Shown: positions 27,552 to 37,304, counted from the stretch's first letter. The stretch is 64,000 nt of DNA from Polystyrenella longa (GCF_007750395.1 NZ_CP036281.1:719211-783210); one strand, 5' to 3'. Notes: a model not told the origin generated them from the letters alone. A program made the numbers and translations.

Positions 27552-27749
27552 GATTGTTAATTTTCGGGCTGCTGACTCCCGTTCGTCCAGTTAATGGACA
27601 GAAACAGGTTGAATCGCTGCTCGGCATGACGCTGCGCCGCTGGTTTTTCTTATTCAGGCTCTCCGCTATAATTCAGACTGAAGGCCCCCCGACCTGTATT
27701 CCGGTGTGGCTATCCTGAATTCTTTTTTCCAGAGCGGATGCGAGCAACG

Positions 27750-28328
27750 ATGAGCAAGAAAATTCTTATTCTCGCCGGAGACTTCGTAGAAGACTACGAA
27801 TTGATGGTTCCCTTTCAAGCATTGCTGATGGTCGGTTATCAGGTGGATGCTGTCTGCCCGGAGAAGGAATCGGGTGACCAGGTCAGAACAGCGATCCACG
27901 ACTTTGAAGGGGATCAGACCTACAGCGAAAAACCGGGGCACAACTTCACATTGAACGCCACCTTTGCCGACATCAATCCGGAAGACTATGACGGATTGGT
28001 CGTACCCGGTGGCCGGGCGCCGGAATACCTGCGATTGAATGAAGACGTGTTGAAAATCGTCCGGCACTTCCACGAGGCGGATAAACCGATCGCAGCAATC
28101 TGTCACGGCTTACAGTTGCTGGCAGCGGCTGATGTGCTGAAGGGGAAAAAGACAACTTGCTACCCCGCCTGCAATCCCGAGGTCAAAATGGCCGGGGGCG
28201 AATACGTCGAGATTCCCGTTGATCAGGCCTATGTGGATGGCAACCTGGTTTCCGCGCCCGCCTGGCCCGCGCATCCTGAATGGCTGGCGAAGTTCATTGG
28301 AGTGATGGGTGGGAAGATCAGCCTTTGA
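27750..28328 (+). CDS. DJ-1/PfpI-family protein
   Basis: This protein of about 192 residues belongs to the DJ-1/PfpI class of the glutamine-amidotransferase-like fold. It starts [20 protein letters not shown] with the Glu that supports the active site, then [15 protein letters not shown], and carries the nucleophile elbow Cys in [15 protein letters not shown]. The family includes deglycases, glyoxalase III-type enzymes and stress-linked proteases, and sequence does not separate these. An upstream ATG at 27738 would add four residues. Monocistronic, 0.2 kb after the lipoprotein terminator. Confidence 0.88.
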   Translation: MSKKILILAGDFVEDYELMVPFQALLMVGYQVDAVCPEKESGDQVRTAIHDFEGDQTYSEKPGHNFTLNATFADINPEDYDGLVVPGGRAPEYLRLNEDVLKIVRHFHEADKPIAAICHGLQLLAAADVLKGKKTTCYPACNPEVKMAGGEYVEIPVDQAYVDGNLVSAPAWPAHPEWLAKFIGVMGGKISL

Positions 28329-28393
28329 GTGTGAAGGCGAATTCCAATTCGAAATGAATCAACTCTCCTGCATAAACGACAGACAGGTTTGTA

Positions 28394-28882
28394 ATGAATA
28401 AAAATGGCACAGGCTGGATTGCTCTGGGAGCGATTCTCGCCGGAATCGCAGTGATCACCGGCGCGTTCGCGGCACACGGAATGGATGGGTTTTGTGCGGA
28501 GAAATATGGAGGGGAACCCGCCGTCGTCATCGCTGGGTGGGAACATCCTCTCGCGTATAAACGACTCAACGACTTTCAGGTCGGGGCCCGCTACCAGATG
28601 TATCATGCGTTGGGGCTCATCGCCGTCGGTCTTCTGTTGGGATTCCGAGCGTGCAAGTTGGTCTCAGCGGCGGGTTGGTGCTTTCTGGCTGGGATAATCC
28701 TATTTTCCGGAAGTCTCTATGTGCTCGTACTTTCTGGCATCACCTGGCTGGGGGCGATCACCCCGATCGGCGGAGTTCTGATGATCATCGGGTGGGGTTT
28801 ATTGGCCGCCGGTGCCTGGACCGGGAGGAAATCGCCAGCGGAGGTTCCCGCTCCTCAGAACGCCCGGCAAGATCACACTTGA
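28394..28882 (+). CDS. DUF423-family membrane protein
   Basis: This 162-residue integral membrane protein has four hydrophobic segments. The first contains the family motif AVITGAFAAHGMDGF, and RYQMYHALGLIAVGLLLGF matches the conserved YHALALL region. Loops between helices are short except for an insertion after helix 1 (FCAEKYGGEPAVVIAG), longer than in the E. coli homologue YgdD. The molecular function of DUF423 proteins is not established. It lies 65 nt downstream of the DJ-1 gene and may be cotranscribed. Confidence 0.85.
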   Translation: MNKNGTGWIALGAILAGIAVITGAFAAHGMDGFCAEKYGGEPAVVIAGWEHPLAYKRLNDFQVGARYQMYHALGLIAVGLLLGFRACKLVSAAGWCFLAGIILFSGSLYVLVLSGITWLGAITPIGGVLMIIGWGLLAAGAWTGRKSPAEVPAPQNARQDHT

Positions 28883-29081
28883 AGGGCAGGGGCCTTCCTT
28901 GCGAGGTGTTCAGTCAAAGCGTAAGATTCTGTTCCTTCGCAGAATGAGTTATCCGCACGCGCTGCACTGAGATTTTCCGTGTTTGATACAGGGATCTCCC
29001 GTGTTTCATAATGAGCTGCGGTTCCACTATATAGTAACGCTTCAATAACGGTACTCCGGTACCGATTCAGACGGTGATAGC

Positions 29082-30035
29082 ATGGGTTGGTTCGATAAAC
29101 TGAAGACAGGTCTGAAGAAGACCAAAGACATTCTGAACACCGACGTTCGCGACGTTTTCAAACCGGGGGAAATCCTGGATGAAGAGAAGCTCGAGCGTTT
29201 CTTCGCTGATCTGATCCGTACCGATATGGGTGTCAAAGCAGCAACGGCGATCGTGGATGAACTGCGCACGAAACATCTGGGGCGTACCATCGTTCTGGAT
29301 GAGCTTTGGGAAACAATCCGGGGTAAGCTGAAAGACATTCTGACAGGCGATGGCGAAACGGAATGGGAAATTGAAAACCCCATGTCGCCGATCAATATGG
29401 CGGAGGAAGGCCCGACGGTCCTGCTGGTGACGGGCGTCAACGGAGTCGGTAAAACGACGTCGATTGCCAAGCTGGCGAACTATATGCATCAGAACGGTAA
29501 AAAGGTGGTTCTGGCTGCGGCGGATACATTTCGGGCGGCTGCAGTGGAGCAATTAACGATGTGGTCGCAGCGCATTGGTTGTGAAATCGTTACCAAAGAA
29601 TCGGGAGTCGACCCGGCAGCCGTGGCTCACGCAGCCTGCCAGCTGGCGAAAGAAATAAATGCCGACATCGTGATTATCGACACCGCCGGTCGATTGCAGA
29701 CACAGACGAACCTGATGGACCAGTTGGGCAAAATTGTCCGCGTGGTCGAAAAGCAGATCCCCGGAGCGCCCCACGAAAGTTTGCTGGTGCTCGATGCGAC
29801 CACTGGCCAGAACGGGATCAGCCAGGCTTCGAATTTCAGTTCGTACGCGAATTGTACGGGTATTGTTCTGTCGAAATTGGACGGTAGTGCCAAAGGCGGA
29901 ATCGTCGTTCCGATCCGTCAGGAGATGGGAATCCCAGTAAAATTTGTCGGATTAGGCGAACAAATCGATGATTTCCAGGTGTTTAATCCCGCGCTGTTTG
30001 TGGATGCACTGTTTGATCGAGGCGACGTCGCTTAA
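29082..30035 (+). CDS. ftsY: Signal recognition particle receptor FtsY
   Basis: FtsY docks ribosome-SRP complexes at the inner membrane for cotranslational insertion. The 317-residue product is the NG core only: helical N domain, then the SRP GTPase. Visible GTPase motifs are GVNGVGKTTSIAKLA (G1), DTFRAAAVEQL (insertion box), DTAGRLQT (G3) and SKLDGSAKGG (G4), ending with GLGEQIDDFQVFNP. The acidic A domain of E. coli FtsY is missing, so membrane contact would rest on the N-terminal amphipathic helix (MGWFDKLKTGLKKT). Single-gene unit with a plausible promoter region at 28883-29081. Confidence 0.95.
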   Translation: MGWFDKLKTGLKKTKDILNTDVRDVFKPGEILDEEKLERFFADLIRTDMGVKAATAIVDELRTKHLGRTIVLDELWETIRGKLKDILTGDGETEWEIENPMSPINMAEEGPTVLLVTGVNGVGKTTSIAKLANYMHQNGKKVVLAAADTFRAAAVEQLTMWSQRIGCEIVTKESGVDPAAVAHAACQLAKEINADIVIIDTAGRLQTQTNLMDQLGKIVRVVEKQIPGAPHESLLVLDATTGQNGISQASNFSSYANCTGIVLSKLDGSAKGGIVVPIRQEMGIPVKFVGLGEQIDDFQVFNPALFVDALFDRGDVA

Positions 30036-30441
30036 TTGCTCGCCCGCAAAGTTTACCACTCCTGCCTCGTTTGTTGTGTCGTGGCTTGAAATGCGACACT
30101 TTATGTGGATGTGGAAAAGTAGGGGGGATTGCTAGGAAGTGTCGGTCTGTAAAAGAGTTCCGCTCTTTACGACTGTGCGTTCCAATTCCGAATCGGTAAG
30201 AATTGTTGATTGCTCCTGTCGATAGAAACACCAGAGACCTCTCACCCTGAAGGCGCTCAAGAAACAAAAGGGTGTTGTCTGTTTCATCGTCTCCCGGCTG
30301 GTTTAAACAGACAGCCCCGAGAAACTCGATCTCATTTGAAACCAATTCATAAGGTAATAATGTTACTGCTGTCGGCAGTGACCTTATTGATCGAGTTTTC
30401 AGGAGTGCGATTCAGGAGTTACCGATCAGGAGTTTAATTTA
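30036..30441. other. Leader/promoter region of the porin gene
   Basis: A 406-bp region without credible coding sequence precedes the cysteine-rich porin gene. A 75-codon frame at 30210-30437 shows no domain. It probably holds the porin promoter and a long 5' leader. No defined RNA fold was recognised. Confidence 0.45.
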
Positions 30442-31830
30442 ATGCGGAAATTCGATATCAAAACGTGGATGTTGAAAGCCGGAAGAATATGGACATTCGG
30501 TGGCTTAGCCCTGATGTTGTCTGTTCCCGCTTTCGCTGGTGACAGCTCTTGCTGCACCGGCTCTGCTTGTACTGACTGCAATGACTGTCAGAAAATTTTC
30601 AGCGACGCTGCTGAAGAATTAAAAAACCTCGACGTACCCTGTTACTCAGGTGCTTGCTGTTCAACGGTTGATAGCTGTGGCGTTGGCTGCTGCGGATCAT
30701 CCTGCGATGGTTGCACCGGACTGATGAGTGCGTTCGATGATGATTGTGGTGGAAACTGGATGGAAGACAACGGCCTGAGCCTCACTGGTTGGGTCGAAGC
30801 GGGTATTACTTTCAACCCGGCTCAGAGCAATACGAACGCTCCTGTCGGTTTTAATAACCGTGCGAACGATCTGATGCTCAACCAGCTCTACTTCATTCTG
30901 AGCAAAGATGCTGCTGCCAACGCCGATGAATTCGGTTGGGGTGGTCAGGTTGACTTCATCTTCGGTCACGACTCAGACGACACGTCTACCTTCGGTGGTA
31001 AAGACGGAAGTTTCGATAATGACTGGACCGACAACAGTGATGGCGACATCGACAACATGGGTATTGCCATGCCACAGTTGTACGCCTCTTTCTACGCTCC
31101 CATCGGAAACGGTGTGACTGTGGATGTGGGTCACTTCTACACCATCATCGGATATGAAGTGGTTACCGCACCGGATAACTTCTTCTACTCACATGCCTAC
31201 ACGATGCTGTACGGCGAGCCGTTTACTCACACCGGCGTCAAAATGAACACCGACCTTACCAGCAACATCAATGTGACTGCCGGTATCGTAACGGGATGGG
31301 ACGACTGGGAAAATGAGTACACCTCGAACAGCTTCCTCGGTGGAATCACCTGGACGAGCGACAGCGAAGCGACTTCACTCGCCTTCGCAATCGTCTCTGG
31401 TGACGAAGTGAACTTCTCTGGCAACGACGAATCGCACCGTAACATGTACAGCATCGTCCTGACCCAGGCAGTTTCTGATAAATTGACTTACGTCTTCCAA
31501 CACGACCGTGGCCAGCAGAATGGTCTGGTTGCGGGTGAGCAGTCGACTGAATGGTACGGCATTAACCAGTACCTCTTCTACGACCTGGATGACAACAACC
31601 GCGTTGGCTTGAACTACGAGTGGTTCCGTGATGATGACGGTTCACAGATTGGAAACGGAGCAGCTAACTACTACGTGCTGCGTGCTGGCTTGAATCACAA
31701 ACTTCGCGAATGCTTGACTGTCCGACCTGAAGTTCGCTGGGACTGGGCTGACAACGGTGCTCGTCCTTACGACGACGGTGCAGACGGAAGCCAGTTCACC
31801 TTCGGTACAGACGTTATCTGGACCTACTAA
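30442..31830 (+). CDS. Cysteine-rich outer-membrane beta-barrel (BBP2-like porin)
   Basis: This 462-residue exported protein has a signal peptide (FGGLALMLSVPAFAG) and then an unusual region of about 85 residues with 14 Cys (CCTGSACTDCNDC, CYSGACC, CGVGCCGSSCDGC). From residue 105 on it is a beta-barrel with alternating aromatic/polar strands (LSLTGWVEAGITFNPA, then VGLNYEWFRDDDGS) ending in aromatic FGTDVIWTY, as outer-membrane barrels do. The barrel resembles the porin family PF07642 (BBP2). The Cys domain could form a disulfide-linked layer with other envelope proteins. Codon use is strongly host-like, hinting at high expression. Confidence 0.8.
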   Translation: MRKFDIKTWMLKAGRIWTFGGLALMLSVPAFAGDSSCCTGSACTDCNDCQKIFSDAAEELKNLDVPCYSGACCSTVDSCGVGCCGSSCDGCTGLMSAFDDDCGGNWMEDNGLSLTGWVEAGITFNPAQSNTNAPVGFNNRANDLMLNQLYFILSKDAAANADEFGWGGQVDFIFGHDSDDTSTFGGKDGSFDNDWTDNSDGDIDNMGIAMPQLYASFYAPIGNGVTVDVGHFYTIIGYEVVTAPDNFFYSHAYTMLYGEPFTHTGVKMNTDLTSNINVTAGIVTGWDDWENEYTSNSFLGGITWTSDSEATSLAFAIVSGDEVNFSGNDESHRNMYSIVLTQAVSDKLTYVFQHDRGQQNGLVAGEQSTEWYGINQYLFYDLDDNNRVGLNYEWFRDDDGSQIGNGAANYYVLRAGLNHKLRECLTVRPEVRWDWADNGARPYDDGADGSQFTFGTDVIWTY

Positions 31831-31844
31831 GACTTACTTATAAT

Positions 31845-32023
31845 CTCGAAACCTTCTGTGGCTAACCCCACCCCGGTTTCGAGAGAAGACCGGGATTTAA
31901 TTCCTGGTGACGATACCCCTCACGGTGTTCACCTGTGACTTGCCTTTTCGGGGGCAGACTTCAGGCCAAACTGTGAATCCCAAAACGCTTCTCGTTTCGC
32001 AAGAAACGGGAAGCGTTTTTTTT
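31845..32023 (+). terminator. Porin 3' stem-loop and terminator
   Basis: CTCGAAACC (31845-31853) pairs with GGTTTCGAG (31875-31883) just past the stop. Further on AACGCTTCTCGTTTC (31984-31998) pairs with GAAACGGGAAGCGTT (32003-32017), followed by an eight-T run. The second is a strong rho-independent terminator. Confidence 0.85.
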
Positions 32024-32144
32024 GTTTAGGTGAGCCATGCGATACTCGGGAAGAGGTTCAGGCACATCCTGATTAACAATTTGGTATTCAGCCTTACCTG
32101 AATTGAGGGGGCGAAGCCAAAGTTAAATGCAATGTGAAAGAGAT

Positions 32145-32537
32145 TTAGCCACCACCGCCCGATTGCTTGGCAATGTCAGCTTCGATCTGTTCGATCGATT
32201 TGATAATTGCCCCACGTACATTTTCATTCGGGTGATCTTTTAGAAGCTTGAGTTGTTTAAGCTTTGGTTCCGCATCAGCCCCCATTCTTCCAAGGGCCAC
32301 CGCCCCGAGATATGCTCTGCCCATGTCCTCACCGAGAACCATGTCTGTGATTTTGTTTAGCTTATCGTCTTTATTCTCGGGTGCATGAATATCGTATGCG
32401 ATGGGAGTTCCGGTACCAGCAGTATACCGAACGCCAGGTCGTTCCTGATTGAAGCCTAGAAAATATAGAAGAAGGTAAACTGTAATAAGTAAAAGTGCGA
32501 TGCCGAGCACCGCATACTGTATTGTCTGTTTTGACAT
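32145..32537 (-). CDS. HEAT-repeat-like single-pass membrane protein
   Basis: This 130-residue protein has an N-terminal membrane helix (YAVLGIALLLITVYLLLYFL), a short linker and a helical repeat segment. The repeats (YLGAVALGRMGADAEPKLKQ, then ENVRGAIIKSIEQI) have the spacing of HEAT/PBS-lyase repeats. The C-terminus is a Gly tail. With one membrane anchor and a small repeat domain it is likely a scaffold on the cytoplasmic or periplasmic face. It is monocistronic and faces away from the pseudopilin gene terminator. Confidence 0.7.
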   Translation of the reverse strand: MSKQTIQYAVLGIALLLITVYLLLYFLGFNQERPGVRYTAGTGTPIAYDIHAPENKDDKLNKITDMVLGEDMGRAYLGAVALGRMGADAEPKLKQLKLLKDHPNENVRGAIIKSIEQIEADIAKQSGGGG

Positions 32538-32959
32538 CAGTAGTTCCCAACTTGATGAATTGTAGATAATAGAAATCGCATGTTTAGGATTTCACTATCG
32601 AGTCTGATGTATTTACCAGCCTGATATCAGCTTGATGTCGTGATAATCCATCTTGAAGCCAGTTGATGTTTCCGTTGTTTCAGATTGAAGACATCCGGAT
32701 ATTAGAAAATACTCCCATTGAGTCGCCGTTTTAATAGGAGTTATCTGTCAAGGCCTGTGAATTCATACGCGAATTAGCAGAACTGCAACCGGAGTTGATT
32801 GAATCACAGAAGATCGTAGATTGATTTACGTATAAAGCAAAAAGCGACCACAAATTGACCAGTCAATTTGTGGTCGCTTCGGAAATTATCCATTCCTGAA
32901 GAGCCTTCTTGTTATCAAAGCTTCATAGAAATCGAGAAAGCTTGATTAATAAAAGGGGT
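32538..32959 (-). terminator. Intergenic region with an 18-bp perfect hairpin terminator
   Basis: AAGCGACCACAAATTGAC (32842-32859) and its exact complement (32862-32879) form an 18-bp stem around a 2-nt loop. On the minus strand it is followed by TTTTGCTTTATA, so it ends the DUF1559 gene. The rest of this 0.42-kb AT-rich region shows no gene. Confidence 0.75.
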
Positions 32960-34132
32960 CTAGTCAACGATTGAACCCATATTGAAGGTTTCGCCACCGT
33001 TGACGGTACCAAGAGCAATGCGGATGGATTCATCCATAGTTTCTCCAAACCATTGTACGGAACCGTCACACAGCAGGAAGAAACAGCCACCTGGATGCGG
33101 GCTGCGGAAGTTACCGACGACATGCTCGACGTTGTCACAGTCACGGATGACATCGCCATTGTCACGGCTTGCGCCCGCTGCGGCTGTAGCCATCATGTTG
33201 TCGATGACAGGGTTACGATTGAACTCCCAGAAAGTACTCGCTATCCCACTGGAAGTAATATACCCAATTGCTTCAGTATCTGTGGCTCCTGGTTCGGCAG
33301 TTGCCCATCCAAAATCAGCCAGGTAGACGTCAGATGTTCCATTCAAGTTTGCATACGTTTGGCTGTCATCACAATCTCTGCCATGGCAGATAGGCCATTC
33401 CGGGCCACCGGTAGCTTCGCCCATACATATTGTGTTGGAGGTACCATCTTTGATCTGGCCAAGCCTGAATGCTCGAGTACGCATGAAGGGTCCGAGTAGA
33501 GCTTCGTTCGGCGGGTTGATGTAACCTGATTTGGAGCCGCTCTCCGCAGTTGAGTTCCAGTCAGCTTTATAGCTGCTTGGTGCATCTTCATCGTTGCCAC
33601 TGAAGTCAGTACACCATGGGGCGAGGTTAGCACCACTGCTGAAGGCATAAGTCATGGGGGCCCAAAGTCGTACTTCAGGCAAGATATTAATTTGGATCGC
33701 ATCAGCCTGAGCAGAAGAGGGGCATCTCGCGAAGGCCAACTGAGTATTAGTGATTTCAGGCCCTACATTATACCAGTCGGAATAGAGGAAGGTCCCATCA
33801 TCATCCGCCGTTTTGAAGATGTTGTTTGCTTCGATGAAGGGGAGCAAATCAATGCCGACCCAAGTTTGGGCGTAATGATAACCGTCACCGGCGGGCTGAG
33901 AACGGTCGTAATAAGGCAATTTCGAGTAGAGATCATGGAAAGAGTGAATCGCAATACCGTACTGTTTCAGGTTGTTGCGGCACTGGGTACGACGGGCAGC
34001 CTCTCGGGCCTGTTGCACGGCGGGAAGAAGTAGTGCAATCAGGATGGAGATGATTGCCATCACTACCAACAACTCAATGAGGGTAAAACCTCTTCGACTT
34101 GCGGGTCGCATGGCGCGAGCGTGTTTACACAT
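32960..34132 (-). CDS. DUF1559 type II pseudopilin-like protein
   Basis: This 390-residue protein has a class III/IV prepilin start. After a basic leader, the peptidase site RRGFTLIELLVVMAIISILI has Gly-Phe at the cut, Glu at +5 and a hydrophobic helix, then LLPAVQQAREAARRTQCRNN. The large C-terminal domain is DUF1559 (also called SBP_bac_10), which is massively duplicated in planctomycetes. Its end, HPGGCFFLLCDGSVQWFGE, contains the typical H/N-xGG-xxFxxxDGSV motif. It is probably an extracellular pseudopilin or surface fibre component. Start may be 34132 or the Met at 34111. Confidence 0.9.
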   Translation of the reverse strand: MCKHARAMRPASRRGFTLIELLVVMAIISILIALLLPAVQQAREAARRTQCRNNLKQYGIAIHSFHDLYSKLPYYDRSQPAGDGYHYAQTWVGIDLLPFIEANNIFKTADDDGTFLYSDWYNVGPEITNTQLAFARCPSSAQADAIQINILPEVRLWAPMTYAFSSGANLAPWCTDFSGNDEDAPSSYKADWNSTAESGSKSGYINPPNEALLGPFMRTRAFRLGQIKDGTSNTICMGEATGGPEWPICHGRDCDDSQTYANLNGTSDVYLADFGWATAEPGATDTEAIGYITSSGIASTFWEFNRNPVIDNMMATAAAGASRDNGDVIRDCDNVEHVVGNFRSPHPGGCFFLLCDGSVQWFGETMDESIRIALGTVNGGETFNMGSIVD

Positions 34133-35216
34133 CTGATAAACCTTTCAGAAAAGGAAGCTTGAAGAAAACTAAAGAAGTGAAAAGAGAAAATATTGAAAGT
34201 GAAAGGAGCAATGCTCCCGTAAAATCAAATGTAATTATGATTTGGTAGTGAGACGATTAGAGATCGCTGCTCACTAATTGGGATGTGTATGTCCATAAAT
34301 AGTCAGAATAGACGTGGGTGGACACCTATTACGCTAACAAAAAAAATCAGCAAACTCGAAAAGAATTTCTGAAAATTCCAAGGTTTCAGAAATTTTTTTG
34401 AAAATACGCATTGTTAAGAAAACGTGAGATATCTATCTAGATTAACGTAATAGAGTTACGTCTGGTGTTTAAGGTGCCATGTCTTCGGGATAGTCTGGTT
34501 GCGAAGGTCTTTAAGGCTTTCGGCTAACTCAACATCCCACATGTTTTGCCGTTCAGTTGAGCCATATCTATGTCTCGTATTTTAGGATTCAGATCATATT
34601 ATTAAACGTATCGCGAGTAAATATTATTTCTCCTGGCTATGTCGCTATTGGCCGTAGGCAAGGATTAATATTACAACTCAATCTTCGATTGCGGTTTCTG
34701 CTGGATATATATTGCGGGCCGTTAGATCCTGTCCAAGATAAGCGTGGCGGCTATCGGTCCCGAAAAAGCCTTAAAATCAGCAGGCTACGCCGCCAAGACA
34801 CGCTATAAGCAGTTTCAAAACCCTCTGATGGGTAAAATTCACTCTCTATTTGTAGCGTCAAGAACAACCACAACCGGGTTTTGAAATAGCCTCTACGGTT
34901 AAATGGAATGCACTCTCGAGTTGGTTTACGTGCTTGCGAGTGGAAATGAAGACGGGCTCGTTATGGAAAATCTCGGCGAAGAGCAAATTAGCTCTGTGGC
35001 CCTAAATCGCCCCGAAATCATCCATTGCTGCAATTGAAAATCTCAACAACAGATCAGCAAACCGCTTGCGAAGAACTCCTTGCCGAGTTCGGAGATGACA
35101 TTGGCTTTCTTCATCTCCCACCGGATTGTCCACGGTTGAATGGGATCAAAGTCGAAACGAGCAACTCGCTGGATATCAGTAAGTCCGTGAAATGAGGCCC
35201 CAGCTTTCAGGACGTC
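34133..35216. other. 1.1-kb intergenic region with decayed repeat sequence
   Basis: No gene is supported here. A frame at 34557-34808 lacks domains. TAGATCCTGTCCAAGATAAG at 34723 is nearly repeated at 48100, and the following 60 bp are loosely similar too. An 11-bp inverted repeat, TTTCAAAACCC (34813-34823) and GGGTTTTGAAA (34876-34886), encloses 52 bp. These features suggest remnants of a mobile or MITE-like element, but no transposase is readable. Confidence 0.45.
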
Positions 35217-36056
35217 TCACAGCCACAGTTCAATCTTTGATTGCAGTTCCCGGGGGAGGCGTTTTTTGAGGGCTGTTTCGAGTTGGCGTTCGTGGTAGCG
35301 CGTGGAGAAGTGCGCGAGGATGAGGAGGTCGTTCTTGAATTTGTCGGCGCGTTCGTAGAAGTCGTCAAGGTGCATGTGACCGAACTTGTGGATCTTCTCG
35401 CGGCGATGTTCGGGGCGGAAGAAGGTCAGCTCCGTGATCAGAACTTTGGCGTCGAAGACGGGCGGGTAATTGTCGAGCCCAGCGGGGGCAGTGTCGCCCG
35501 TGTAACAGACGAGAGGGACGCGCGTCTCTTCGGTGACATCGGTGCCACTCAACCGGAGGTCGCGGATTTTATCTCCTGCAAGACCTATGTATTCTTCTTT
35601 CAGCTTGCGACGACGATCCCAGACGAGATATCCGACCGAGGGGACGGTATGTTTAGTCTCGAAAACGGTGACGACATGCTCGCGTGAGAGTTCAATTTCA
35701 TCGCCCGGATTCACGCCGATGAGGTTGCAGTGCATCCGACCTCGATCGAGCCTCTGCCACGCTTTGAGCATCCGCTGGACCGGTTCGACGACATCGCCCG
35801 GAATGTAAATGTTCGGCGGATCCATCTTCATCATGCGTCGCCGGGCGACGTACACGGGCAAGGCTGCCATGTGGTCGAGGTGGGCGTGGGAGATGAAGAA
35901 GGTCTGAGTTCCCATGAAGGACCAGGGGGAACCGCCCATGTCGAAGCCGAGTTTGAGCTCGGGGATTCTCCAGTAGCTTTGCACCGCCGCGCGGGAATAA
36001 CCCTCGATTGTCAGGCCTTTGTACTGAATGGACTTGAGGGGCAGGTTTTCGAGCAT
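35217..36056 (-). CDS. MBL-fold hydrolase, ribonuclease Z-like
   Basis: This 279-residue metallo-beta-lactamase-fold protein has the zinc-binding motif [14 protein letters not shown] and later His and Asp ligands ([12 protein letters not shown]; a third ligand in [16 protein letters not shown]). The arrangement matches the RNase Z / ElaC branch, which trims tRNA 3' ends. Length is close to the short-form RNase Z. A distinct role in small-molecule phosphodiester cleavage cannot be ruled out. It diverges from the BMC regulator gene across a 416-bp spacer holding palindromes. Confidence 0.8.
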   Translation of the reverse strand: MLENLPLKSIQYKGLTIEGYSRAAVQSYWRIPELKLGFDMGGSPWSFMGTQTFFISHAHLDHMAALPVYVARRRMMKMDPPNIYIPGDVVEPVQRMLKAWQRLDRGRMHCNLIGVNPGDEIELSREHVVTVFETKHTVPSVGYLVWDRRRKLKEEYIGLAGDKIRDLRLSGTDVTEETRVPLVCYTGDTAPAGLDNYPPVFDAKVLITELTFFRPEHRREKIHKFGHMHLDDFYERADKFKNDLLILAHFSTRYHERQLETALKKRLPRELQSKIELWL

Positions 36057-36472
36057 GGGAGAGGGTCGGTATTAGGTGCAATAGATAAAGGGTTTGACCG
36101 AGGACGTACAGGTTACCCAACGTAGAGGGGGATGACAGCCGCAGGCTCACCTTAAATTTGGCGTGGGACGGGATTTGTGATGATTCTGCTCTCTGAGCTT
36201 CGGGATTGTCTGCCTTTCTGAACGTTTCATACGATGTTCCAGAAAGCGTCAAAATCTGTCACTAGAAGGGTCGGTCTGATTTTTACCTTAAGTCGTAAAA
36301 TTCCTATTGTACCATGTTTGTGGAATATTATGAATGTTTGTGCGTGTTAACCGTCGGTTAGCTTGATTAAAAGATCATTAACATGCATATTAATGGAAGA
36401 AAATGATTGATCGTGAAAGGTTACCAGCGCATACTATCTTCACAGGATGTCTACAAGATAGAGGAACAACCA
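36057..36472 (+). promoter_or_regulatory. Regulatory spacer before the BMC regulator with two palindromes
   Basis: Two palindromes lie within 50 bp. One is the perfect TAACCG-T-CGGTTA at 36348-36360. The other is an 18-bp palindrome with one mismatched pair, ATTAACATGCATATTAAT, at 36377-36394. Their position upstream of the DeoR-family gene is what an autoregulatory operator would show. The core TAACC recurs in the direct repeats before pduL. Assignment to the regulator is inference. Confidence 0.5.
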
Positions 36473-37240
36473 ATGCTGGTTGCTGAACGAAGAAGCAGTA
36501 TTCTCCACGCGGTGGAAGAAAAAGGGTTTGTCTCCCTGCATGAACTGGCTGAGCTGGTTCGGGCAAGCGAGTCGACGATCCGCCGTGATTTAGAGTTTCT
36601 CGATGGAAGCCAACAGATCCGTCGTACCCGAGGTGGGGCGGCTTATGTGGGGGAATCGATTACCTCATTTGAAGAACGGATTTCCACAGCTTCACTGGAG
36701 AAACAGAAAATCGCGGAAGCGGCAGCCAATCTCATTGAACCGGGAGAGGCGATTCTGCTCGACGGGGGGACGACGACACTCGAAGTCGCCCGCCATCTGG
36801 TGAATAAACCGCTTCAGGTGGTGACGAATTCGTTACCGATCATGAATCTGCTCGTCAATCAACCGTTGATCGAGCTGATGATACTGGGCGGGTACCTCTA
36901 TCCCAAGACCGGCGTGGCCCTGGGGCCTCAGGCGACCGCCAGTCTGGAAAACATACACGTTCGACGATTGATTATCAGCGTCGGGGGAATTACCCGCAAA
37001 GGGTTGTTCAACAGTAACGCATTGCTCGTTTCGACCGAACGGGCGATGCTGACCTCTGCTGATGAAGTCATGGTGGTGGCAGACAGTTCCAAGTTTAACA
37101 AGTCGGCATTAGTCCATTTGTGCGAACTGGAAATGGTCGATCACATGGTTGTCGATTCCGGAATTACAAATGAGTGGATCGAAATTCTCCAGCGAGCGAA
37201 TATCGAACTGACGATTGTGGATGTCAAAAAAGAGTCTTAA
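36473..37240 (+). CDS. DeoR/GlpR-family transcriptional regulator of the BMC locus
   Basis: This 255-residue regulator has an N-terminal winged helix (ASESTIRRDLEFLDGS with the DeoR signature) and a C-terminal sugar-phosphate sensor domain. The sensor motifs are LDGGTTTLEVARHL and VVTNSLPIMNLL, then SVGGITRKGLFNS and VMVVADSSKFNKSA. ATG 36473 follows GAGGAAC; an upstream TTG frame adds 22 unlikely residues. DeoR-family proteins in sugar operons usually repress until a phosphorylated sugar binds. Here it lies 64 nt upstream of pduL and is the obvious candidate controller of the BMC operon. Palindromes lie before it and direct repeats after it. Confidence 0.9.
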   Translation: MLVAERRSSILHAVEEKGFVSLHELAELVRASESTIRRDLEFLDGSQQIRRTRGGAAYVGESITSFEERISTASLEKQKIAEAAANLIEPGEAILLDGGTTTLEVARHLVNKPLQVVTNSLPIMNLLVNQPLIELMILGGYLYPKTGVALGPQATASLENIHVRRLIISVGGITRKGLFNSNALLVSTERAMLTSADEVMVVADSSKFNKSALVHLCELEMVDHMVVDSGITNEWIEILQRANIELTIVDVKKES

Positions 37241-37256
37241 GCACTCTCAATAATAT

Positions 37257-37282
37257 AAGCGTAACCAAACAAGCGTAACCAA
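37257..37282 (+). promoter_or_regulatory. Tandem 12-bp direct repeat upstream of pduL
   Basis: AAGCGTAACCAA occurs at 37257-37268 and again at 37271-37282, a 14-bp period, in the 64-bp gap between the regulator gene and pduL. It shares the TAACC core with the palindrome at 36348. A regulator-binding site or a leader element is possible. Confidence 0.5.
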
Positions 37283-37304
37283 TTCAGAAATAGAAGTAGC
37301 GGAT

